From: Amyelois transitella
Lineage: Eukaryota > Arthropoda > Insecta > Lepidoptera > Pyralidae
Direction of reading: 5' to 3'
Length of the DNA: 64,000 bases
Assembly: GCF_032362555.1 (NCBI RefSeq)
Contig: NC_083533.1
Location: forward strand, 1,679,001-1,743,000
The first letter of the stretch is position 1. Each line of letters starts with the position of its first letter. The translations under genes were made by a program, and so were the position numbers. Under the pieces are notes generated by a model that did no database searches, was not told where the DNA came from, and saw nothing but the letters and a program-made list of their open reading frames with translations. Below, piece by piece: positions 22,323-33,200 of this stretch.

Positions 22323-23523
22323 CAATAACTGAAAGGATTGGCAGAGAATACAATTTTCTACAAGCCCCAATTCTTGCATACTTCTTTTGCTTCATTGACA
22401 TTCATCAAAGTCTTATTTACACAATCCGGAGATTGGATTTTAAAAATTCGCAAAACGAAACCAAAATGGCCAAAGTCTTTTGAAAGGCTCTTTCCATGCA
22501 AGTTCACTATGTACCCGAGTTCCTGACTGTTATTAGTATAAATTCACTGGAGAGGATGCAGTATAGATAAAAAACAAGGATGGTGACTGATTAAAATATA
22601 TGTATGTCATTGTAGCAATGTGCATACTAAATAGAAATACTGGCTTTGACTGATAAGAAAATGATACACGCTTGATATGATATGTTGATAAGATATGTTA
22701 TGTTGTGACGTTCATTTCAATACTAAAGTTACTCTATATGATAAAAAAAATATTATGTGAAAACAGATGGTATGGGACAAATTACACATATTGAGTTAGC
22801 CACGAAGTAAGTTCAAAACTTGTGTTACTAGTAGTGTCCGACCGAAGCTTCGGCTTCGGCTTCGGCTTCGGCCACCTTCGGCCAAAAAATCCACCTTCGG
22901 CGAAACATTCGGCTTCGGCCCAAAATCCGGCCGAAGCCGAAGGTTTCGCCGAAGGTCCGAGCGACCGTCGAGATTGAACGAACTGTTACGAAAGTCATGA
23001 GGCGGCGGGGAGTCACTCAAAATATCACATTGCTGATTGCATGCATCAAAACAAGTCCGTACGTGTATTTAAACGAGTGTTTTTGTAAGAAATCAAATCA
23101 TTATTTTTTACCAGTAGTTAAATCACAAACTTTTATCTATATATACATATAATAAAACAGTAAAAATATTTTGTCTGTAGGTACATTTAGTATTTTCGAC
23201 TGAAATGGATAGAGGGACACTTAGAATGAATAATAGAAAGCAAAAATATATTTTTTTAATTTCTTGTCTGTCTGTCTGTATGTATGATCACGATTATCTC
23301 CGAAAGTACTAAACCGATTTACTTCAAACTTTCACCAATTGCTTTGTTTTAACTCAGAATAACATTTAAAGTTGGTTTCATCAAAATCGGTTCACAAAAA
23401 AAAGTTATCGACATTTGAATGAACTCAAGGCATCAGTATGCCTGCAAATAAGTTACGAAATTAAAAATTCAAAGTCATTTATCGTTATACGACGGCATTA
23501 TACCTATAACATATAAATATAAG

Positions 23524-23712
23524 CGAAAGGCGACTAAGGGATGGGCTTACAAACTTGGGATTCTTTTTTAGGCGATGGGCGAGCAACCTATCACTTTTTG
23601 AATCTCAATTCTATCATTAAGTCAAATAGCTAAACGTGGCCATTCAGTCTTTTCAAGTCTGTTGGCTCTGTCTACCCCGCAAGGGATAAAGACGTGACCA
23701 TATGTATGTAGT
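23524..23712 (+). repeat. Family A copy inside the hAT-like element
   Basis: From 'GCGAAAGGCGACTAAGGGAT' to 'GACCATATGTATGTAG'; head missing. Confidence 0.68.
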
Positions 23713-23737
23713 CTACTTTAATTTCGACACCAACGCA

Positions 23738-23815
23738 ACGGCTTCGATGGTCCAGTGGTTAGCCCGTGAGACTGTGAAGTTGGCGGTCCAAGTTCGAATC
23801 CCAACAATTACAAGA
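23738..23815 (+). repeat. tRNA-like segment
   Basis: A box 'TGGTCCAGTGGTTA' and B-box-like 'AGTTCGAATCCC' about 45 bases apart. The 5' and 3' ends do not form a convincing acceptor stem, so a SINE head or tRNA pseudogene is more likely than a working tRNA. Confidence 0.45.
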
Positions 23816-24399
23816 TATTTTTTATTATTAAAAATATATTTTTTTTGTATTGTTTGAGTATTTTATGTAAAAAAACTGAAAATCAAAATACTACATATAA
23901 TAATAAAACGGTAAAAATATTTTTTCTGTACATTTAATATTTTGACTGAAACGGATAGAGATTTTTTTTTTTATTTTTTGTCTGTCTGTATCTGACTGTA
24001 TGATTAAAATTCAACTCGAAATTTACGCGGACGAAGTCGCGGGCAACAGCTAGTTTATCTCTAAACCATGAGACAGTCAATATATAAACCTTCAATATTG
24101 AGGTTTTGAAATGATTTTAATATTAATTGTAGCTTGTAGACAATATTGAACAAAATTAATTACTGAGTGCTGAGAGAATATAAACCTTCGGCTTCGGCTT
24201 CGGCTTCGGCCGAAGGTTGTGGCGATAGCCGATTAATCGGCTTCGGCTTCGGCTTCGGCCAAAAATAGACCTTCGGTCGGACACTAGTTACTAGACTCAT
24301 AGATACTATATTTTTATAATGAATACTTATATAGATATACTCTACTTTTTTCAATAGTTATGAACATTTGATTGAATACCAACCAATGTCACGGTGAAA

Positions 24400-24600
24400 C
24401 AACATAAGGAAACCTGTACATTCAGGAAACTGGATGCGTAACCATGATCAGTCCAATACAGATTAGGTTAACCTACAAAGGTTGCGGAGGTCAGATGGAA
24501 GTGGCTCCAAGTAAAAATCTGACTCACCCAATCCAGGGTCCAAAAGACATACCCCAGTCTTCTCTCCAGAGTGGTGACAATGCATCCATTACTTAAAGTC
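24400..24600 (+). repeat. Family F repeat
   Basis: 'AACATAAGGAAACCTGTACA', 'GTAACCATGATCAGTCCAAT' and 'CTGACTCACCCAATCCAGGG' match the 38330-38520 copy in the same order and orientation. The tRNA-like head is absent. Confidence 0.65.
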
Positions 24601-24767
24601 AGGAGACTATAGATAAACATCCACGACCAAATGTAACACCAAACACAGAAATTAGAGGCAGATAGATAGCGAAGGTATCTCAACCTGTGTGTTTACTTGT
24701 ATGTCTGTATCTTTATATTTTAATCTTCAGAACTACAGCACACATTTTGATGCTTTTAACAATGGAC

Positions 24768-24868
24768 AATGGATGAAGCGAAAGAAGTATGCAGAGATCG
24801 TGGAAAGAGGTAGTCTCTGCCTACCCCTCCGGGAAAGAGGAGTGATTTTATGTATGTATCTATGTAAC
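24768..24868 (+). repeat. Family B LINE 3' end
   Basis: 'GATGAAGCGAAAGAAGTATG' through 'CTGCCTACCCCTCCGGGAAA' to 'GTGATTTTATGTATG'. Short copy, 5'-truncated. Confidence 0.7.
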
Positions 24869-24869
24869 A

Positions 24870-27240
24870 ATGGACAACATATGGAATATGTTTCAATTTG
24901 ATAACTAAAATCGTTTTTGTATAATGACTGTTGTATTTTGTTATATTCTTTTTAGTGTGCAATAAAGAGTTTTCAAATAAGACAAACTTTTGTAGTACCA
25001 TAATACTGTTCCATGCATATGAAGCAGTAGGAAACAGTTAACATTAGATATTTTTCACTTATCTCTGTATAGAATGAGAGAGAATATTGGTGCAGCGCAA
25101 AGTGCAACAGGAAACGAGAATATTCTGATTCGAATAAAGATATACTTCATCAATTTACAAATAAGATTTAAGAAAAAATCAACAAGAATTCACAGATCAG
25201 GTTAAAATATCAGAAGCACAAAAGCTTTACAAGTATATTATTATATGGTCAACATAATCAACCTAGGTACCTCAATTCACAAATAAATAATCTCAGAATA
25301 TGCTCTTCAGCTGTTACTGCATCTCAATTCTATCACTTATCAACTTAATGTAGACTTTGTGACTTGTGACTCTGTCTACCTCCTGAGTAGTAAACAAGTT
25401 CAGCTATTAATGGGAATTCGGACGTGGTATAAACTCCAACTAGAAAACAACGGTAGACAAAAAAAAACTAAACAAAAACAATGATCACAGCACAGTTCAC
25501 CGTTGCTTTGAATTGGAATTTATTCTGAGAATCATCAGAAGTTTTGAAGCATGGCAAAAAAGGTTTTGAAGCGAATGAAATACGCAAACAATACACCATT
25601 ATAACACGGAGATTTTAGCAAAATATACTTTCACCGCCACGCTTGTGTTAGCAAAAACTTATGAAATTATTTTGCGTAGTCGCAAGTGTAGTAATAACTC
25701 ACCATATATGTTTTGAAAGTTAATAAACACAATTAAATCACCTCACACGTGTACTAATATGATAAGAAATTCGACACAGGTAAATAAACTCGAAAATACT
25801 TATTCAACGAAACGGGTTTTAACAATATGGTCACTGTGTAAAAATTTATCAATATGTTCTCACGCAATATTATAACAATGTGCACAATAAAAACAATTTG
25901 AGGACGCGTAATTTAAAATGTTCCGTAAAATTAACACAATCTTTCGGTACGATTAGCATTACCATCACGATTCTTTTTGCCGTTTTGACCATTTGACTTT
26001 TGATTGAAAATGATTTTTTTTTTCTTTTCGCTTGTATTGAACCATAGACGTCCAAGAATAGGACTATGACAATATTGACAGTGACAAATGCAGAGTAATT
26101 TCAATTTGTGTTTAGATTTTAGAACTAGGACCACAGAATGCGTAATCACTTTGATTTAAGAGTCGGAAGTTTCACATAAAAAGAATAGAAAATACCGTAG
26201 TATGCAACGAACAGGAAAAATTTTGCCAACATGAATGCCACAAATCAAATTGTAATGCAACATTGTGCCAACATCAAGAAAAAAGGAAATAGGGATGTAC
26301 ATCACACTTATTACAACCGTAATCAGAATTGTTGACAATGGATTCTTAGGTTGTTAGGCAGGTGATCTAATTAATAGTGACCCATGAGCATTCTTTTATT
26401 TTAATTGGTGTAATTTTTCAATTGAAATGAAAATTTTTACTATGCAAAAATGTTATGACATTTCTTGTTTACAATGGTAATGACTTACATAGTTTAGTCA
26501 CATGGTAATAAATAATATTAACACATACAGATCACAATCTATTGGAAAGATCGCCATAAAATCTCTTTTTTGACCGACCACTCTACAAGTTTTTTTTAAA
26601 CTTATATTTTTAAACTAAACTCAAATATTCCATTCATTTAAGGTTGTGATTGTTTAGAGTAGCTCTAATAGATGCCAGTCCATAAACAAAATTTTGAAAA
26701 AATATGCATAATGCTTGTAAAATTAAAAAATAAGCTCAGATATTTCTTATAAAATAACAACAAACGAGCGTCACGATCACGAAAAAAATGACAATACTTT
26801 GACTACCAGCATAGTGGATCTAAGACAGCGGCTCATCAAAAATTCCTGTAATAGTTAACAAGGTCCAAAGTGATTGTAAAGTGTTTATAGCTTTTACCTC
26901 AGCGGGATCTTTTTAAACCTTCTTTATGTATGAAATATCCTAAATAGCTAATAATAAAAATAAAACACATTTAAATTTACGCTCTTACAGCGTTCTGAAG
27001 ACTAATTCGAACTTGAAGACCTGAAAAATTCCCATTTGTTTCATACAATCGCTTTTTTTCTTTACAGTTGCGTCAGGCTGGCTCGGACGTAGAACGTAGA
27101 CAGGTCCGCCTTGCCTTTCCTTGATTTATAAAAAAAACGGAATTGAATTTTACTGAATAGTAAATAAATAATTCATTTGTATTATTTTTTTTAACATAGT
27201 ACCTATCGAATATTGTGTTTATTCATCGAGTTTAGTGCTC
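24870..27240. other. Region upstream of kanadaptin
   Basis: No gene recognised. A degenerate family A remnant lies near 25306-25390. The stretch 27060-27125 is locally GC-richer and is preceded by a good acceptor-like 'TTTCTTTACAG', so it could be a non-coding 5' exon of kanadaptin; this is a weak suggestion. Confidence 0.3.
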
Positions 27241-27268
27241 CTATTTATACTTATTTGTAACCTTAAAA

Positions 27269-30200
27269 ATGGAAGAGGATAAATCAATAGAAAATTCCCA
27301 AAATGAAACTAAAATTGAATTCAAGAAGCCTGTCCTTATTGGGCGCATCGGAAAGCTTCCTAAAAAAGCCAAGAGTGATATCGAAAAGCCTACCGAACCA
27401 AAAGCTGACGAAAAAACGAATGAATCTTCAGGAGATAGTTCGTCCAAAAGCAACCTGCCTCCGGCCGTTTTACTGAAAGAATTGTCGACCCCAATTCCAT
27501 ACAAAGAACCCAAGTGGTCTGGGCTTTGTCCAGATGGTATGTATCATTTTTTCTCAAAACAATATAATAGGTATACATACATGTAATCACTTTCATATCC
27601 CTTGTGGAGACATATACCACAATCTTGAAAAGACTGAAGACCGCATTCAGCTGTTTCGCTTAAAATGACATTGAGATTCAAAGAGTGACAGGATGCTAGC
27701 CCATCGCCTAAAAAAGAATCCCAAGTTTGTAAGCATATCCCTTAGTCGCCTTTTACGTCATCCATGGGAAAGAGATGGAGTGGTCCTATTCTTTTTTGTA
27801 TTGGTGTTGGGAACCACACTGCACTCAATTTGGCTCAATGCGGCTCAATTCTTCAATAACTTTAATATTAACTTTTTATTTACAAGAAGAGATACTTATT
27901 CTGCCCATGTAAAATTTTCCTTTAGTACTCTACTAAACATTATTAAGTGGACCCTGGGCCCCAAAATACTTTTGCGGAGTGTGCAACTAGGATCACGCCT
28001 CTGCGGAATCCTTTCAAACTTCTCTTAATCTTCTCATCTCTATGAAAGAGATTCTGTTAAACATTTTTTTTATGTAATGTGAAGATTCAACAGCATAATG
28101 TTGCTCGTAACTTTCAGGTTCAGAATACGGTTTAGAAGTCCTCAAATCCGGCATGATTGTGGAAAAAGTTGATTTGACAAACAAAGCGTTTTACGTGTTT
28201 GGGCGGCTGGCTAATTGTGATGTCATAATGGCACACCCCACCATATCAAGGTTAGTTTCTGCTTTTTTTTAACCATACACATATATAATCATGTTTATAT
28301 CTCTTGCGGGTAGATAGAGCCAACAGTCTTGGAAAGACTGATAGTTCAGTTGTTTGGCTTATTTCATATAAAGTGACAGGTTGAAACCCATCGCCTTAAA
28401 GAAGAATCCTAAGTTTATAAGCTTGCCCCTTAGTCGCCTTTCACAACATCCATGAGAAAGGGATCAGGTAGTCCTATTCTTTTTTCTATTGGTGCCAGGA
28501 ACCACATGGCATTATTTTGGTGTTTGGTCTTAACATGTAACTCTTAGTTCTATCCTCCCTGAGTAGTAAGGGGTCCCGTAAAAGGCGACTAAGGGATGGG
28601 CTTATCAATTGGGGACTGTTCTTTTAGGCAACAGGCTAGCAAACAGTCACTATATGAAACTCAATTCTATCATTAAGCCAAACAGCTGAACGTGACCTAT
28701 CAGTTATTCCAAGACTGTTGGCCCTGTCTACCCCGCAAGGGATATAGGCATCATTATATATATGTATGTACCAAAATATTGTAATAAAAAGCACTAGTAT
28801 AACTCATCACTGTTTGTTTTTTTTCATTTATAAGCATTTAGTGCCGTGTGGTTCCCGGCACCAATACAAAAAAGAATAGGACCACTCCATCTCTTTCCCA
28901 TGGATGTCGTTAAAGGCGTCTAATGGATAGGCTTACAAACTCGGGATTATTTTTTAGGCGATGGGCTAGCAACCTGTCACTATTTGAATCTCAATTCTAT
29001 CATTAAGCCAAATAGCTGAACGTGGCCTGTCAGTCATTCCAAGACTGTTGGCCCTGTCTACCCCGCAAGGGATATAGGCATCATTATATATATGTATGTA
29101 CCAAAATATTGTGATAAAAAACACTAGTATAACTTGTCACTGTTTTTATTCAATTTATAAGCATTTTATACTTTATTTCAGACACCATGCAGTCCTTCAA
29201 TACAAAGCGTTCGCCACAGAAGGAGAGCCACCCTCCGGATGGTATCTCTATGACCTTGGCAGCACCCATGGGACATTCCTCAACAGAGAGCGCTTGAAGA
29301 CCAGCCATTACACCAGGGTGAGGGTTGGACATCAGATCAAGTTTGGGAACAGCACAAGGACTTACATTATGCTGGTAAGTCTTCATGATTATTCTAAGTT
29401 ATATTGTAAATGCGTAAGTAAGTTTGTTTATTACCCCTTCACGGAATGTCTATCTTTTTTGTAGATGGCGTTAAATTTGTCGCATTTTGTACATACATAC
29501 AGTTATGTCTATATCCCTTGCGAGCTAGACAGAGCCAGCAGTCTTGTAAAGGCTGATAGGCCGCATTTAAATGTTTGGCTTAATGATAGAATTGAGAATC
29601 AAATAGTGACGGATTACTAGCCAATCGCCTACAAGAACCTCAAGTTTATAAGAATTTTCCTTAGTCGCCTTTTCCGACATCTATGTGAAAGAGATGGAAT
29701 GGTCCTTCTTTTTTATATTGGTACAGGGAACCAAACGGCACTTTGTAGATGGCGATAATTTCGATAATATAATAAAAAATAATACATGACACAGCTGATG
29801 ATAGAAGAGATTGAGCAGTAGCTCTTGTTTTGAATTTAATTGTCACAATATACAATAGTCAGGGTGTGCGTCATTGAAATCAAGACATTAATGTAAAAAA
29901 ATTAAATCTACATTCCATTTCAGGGTCCAGATTTCGACTGCGATGGAGAATCGGAACTCACCGTGTCTGAGATCAAACAGAGAGCTGAGAACATGAAGGC
30001 AGAGCGAGAGAGAATGATACAGGAGGCGGTAGAACAGAGAGAGAAAGATAGATTGGCTGAGGAGAAGCGGCGGGAGGAGCAGGGGATTGATTGGGGAATG
30101 GGTATGCATATGCACCTTTTTCAATAGATACATACAGTCATGTCTATATCCCTTGCGGGGTAGACAGAGCCAACAGTCTTGAAAAGACCGATAGGCCACG

Positions 30201-33200
30201 CTCAGCTATTTGGCTTAATGATAGAATTGAGATTCAAATAGTGGCAGGTTGCTAGCCCGTCACCTAAAAAAGAAGAATCCTAAGTTTGTAAGCCTATACC
30301 TTATTTGCCTCTTACGACATCCATGGGAAAGATGGAGTCCCATTCTTTTTTGTATTGGTGCTGGGAACCACACGGATATGGATGTAAGGAACTAATATAC
30401 ACACGTACATACATAAAATCACGCCTCTTTCCCGGAGGGGTAGGCAGAGACTACCTCTTTCCACTTGCCACGATCTCTGCATACTTCAAAATTTCAAAAT
30501 TCAAAATTCAAAATTTTTATTCATTATTATAGGATATTATTATATCGCTTAATAATTGTCGTATGGTTTAACAACTTGGTTGACGTCAAATATATTACTT
30601 AAAAACTAAGTTTACTGCCGCTTCCAAGGCGTCAGTGCAGAAGAAGCGGTAACAAACTGCACTGCAGCATTTTCTTTAACAACGTCAACTTCACAATATT
30701 AAATTATACTTAGAATATAATGTGGACGGGAGAATACATTGTTCACGGGAGATTTATATATTTATGAGATTTAATATTGAAAAAAGAAAAATATATATAT
30801 ATATATATATATTTTATGGATTGCCAATTTTAAAAAGATTTATGTACAGAGTGTACTGAAATTTTGATTTAAGTTCAAATTAAACTACAATTAATTACGA
30901 GGTTCCTGTGCCAAGCTCGAGCCAGATGTTTTTATCATTAAGGTAATCATCAGTCCTATAATAAGCCTTCTCACAAAGTACTTTCTTTACATACTCTTTG
31001 AATTTTCGGTAGGGCATATCAAGAACAGACTCCGGCAACCTATTATAAAATCGTATACAGTTCCCCATAAATGATTTACTGACTTTGCTAAGCCTATGAA
31101 ACGGCATGACTAATTTATGTTTATTACGTAAATTTCTATCAGTTGTGGCACTAACTTTTTGAAAAAAAGAGGTATTTTTCCTAACATACATTATAAGATC
31201 AAAAATGTACTGGGACGCTACTGTAGGTATGTTTATTTTCTTAAAGAGTTGTCTTAACGAGTCTCTTGGTCCTAAGCCGTAAATTGCGCGAACGGCCCTT
31301 TTCTGAATTATAAAAATAGTTTGTATATCAGCCGCGCTACCCCATAAAAGTAAACCATAAGATAACAAGCTATGAAAATAGCTGAAATAAACAAGCCTAG
31401 CTGTAGCTACATCTGTCAATTGTCGGATCCTCCTAACAGCATAAGCGGCAGAGCTAAGTCTATTGGATAGTTTAGAAATATGAGCACCCCACTGTAGCTT
31501 TGCATCAATTATAATTCCTAAAAACTTTGTATTTTCAACAAATTCTAATTTCTGGCCTTCCAGTATTATGTCAGTATTGGCCTGCCTTACGTTTGGAAGG
31601 GTAAATTTAATGCATTGGGTCTTATTAGCATTTAAAAGAAGATTGTTGGTTGAGAACCAGATAGATATGGCCGACAGTATATTATTAACCGAACTTACAT
31701 TTTCGCTATGGCGATCTAATTTAAATATTAAAGAAGTGTCATCGGCAAACAGCACTATACCCGCCTGTTTTTCCACCATAAAAGGCAGGTCATTGACATA
31801 TACCAAGAAGAGGAATGGTCCTAAAATTGAGCCCTGAGGAACACCCATTGAGACGCTTGATCCGCTTGACTTTACTCCATTAATATCTACAGTTTGAAGC
31901 CTATCAGTCAAATAGGATGCCATTAGTTTAGTTGATTTGTGGTCAAACCCATATTGACGAAGTTTACGCAAAAGTGTCTGATGATCTACGCAATCAAATG
32001 CTTTAGAGAGATCGCAAAAGACTCCAACTGAATCCTGTGAACTCTCCCACGCGTCATAGATTTGAGTAACAAGTGCTACTCCCGCATCAGTGGTGGACTT
32101 CCCGGCAGTGAACCCATATTGTTGGGAATGGAAAATGTTATTGATTTTAAAATATTGTTGCATTTGATTAAGCATCATCTTCTCAAACACCTTGCTCAAA
32201 ACTGGCAATATAGAAATAGGTCTATAATTGCCAAGGACTGTTTTCTCCCCTTTTTTGAATAGAGGTATTAATTTGCTACATTTCATTAAATTTGGAAAAA
32301 TACCCTCATCAATACATTCATTAAATATAAAAGCTAGATCAGATGCAATAATATCTATGATTTGACTTATGATACTAACAGACATACCCCAATGGTCTTC
32401 AGACTTTTTCAAATTAAGTTGTTTGAACGCCTTTAATATAATATCAGAGTTAACATATTTAAATTTAAAGACAGATTTGATGGGAGTTGTGTTATTATTA
32501 AGTAGGGTTTCAGCGCGCAATGGACAAGAGTCAACGTCAGAAGTTAGCTCCACAGGGATTTTTGCAAAGAAATTATCAAAAGCATTTACTATGTCCTGAG
32601 TTTTAGAAATACTTTTGTTACCGGATGATATTTGTTTAATACTGTCTCTATCTTTGATTTTGCCAGATTCTTTATTAATAATGTTCCATGTTTCTTTAAT
32701 TTTATTTGGTGCGTTGTTTATTTTACTACTTATGTGAAAAGACTTGGCTTGCCTGCAAACTTTTTTAAATAATTTTGAATAATTTTTGACATATTCTACA
32801 AAACTGGGGTCAAAATTGTATTGTTTCTGGGCATATAAGTCATATAACTTATTCCTACTCTTGTGAATACCTAATGTAGCCCATTCACTGAACTGTAATC
32901 TATTACGAATATTGACTTGTTTCTGCTTGAACCTTTTTGAGTATTCAGCAGAAATCATATTAAATAAATTGTTATAATGTTCATTAGGATTATTTCCAGA
33001 ATATGTTAAAGTATTTAATTGATTTGCAATGTTTATTTTAAATTTTCTTATGTTTTTGGAAGAAAGAGGTCTACACATAATTTTATCATTATTTAAATTG
33101 TTTAAGGACTCTTTCTCAAAGGTAACATATTGACCGGTGTGATCCGAGGGCAATTTGTGAATAATTGATTTCCGTATAAAAAGATTATTGCAAAAAAAAT

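Larger units (their letters stand above)
22832..24286. mobile_element. hAT-like non-autonomous element (1,455 bp) with 8-bp target duplication
   Basis: Terminal inverted repeats TAGTGTCCGACCGAAG at 22832-22847 and (reverse complement) 24271-24286. The 8-mer GTTACTAG flanks both sides (22824-22831, 24287-24294), and joining the flanks restores an uninterrupted family C SINE. Both ends continue into strings of CTTCGG/CCGAAG (22843-22960 and about 24185-24262). No transposase seen. The interior holds a family A copy, a tRNA-like segment and two diverged copies of another repeat (about 23145-23280 and 23896-24010). Confidence 0.8.
22768..24358 (-). repeat. Family C SINE split by a hAT-like element
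   Basis: The 3' part lies at 22768-22831 and the next part resumes at 24287-24358 ('CATAGATACTATATTTTTAT', 'AATACTTATATAGATA'). The tRNA-like head is missing. Confidence 0.65.

Noticed and set aside
22796-23020. Arg/Ser/Glu-rich frames over the CTTCGG arms as proteins
   Set aside because: They come from reading a hexamer repeat and lie within the transposon terminus.
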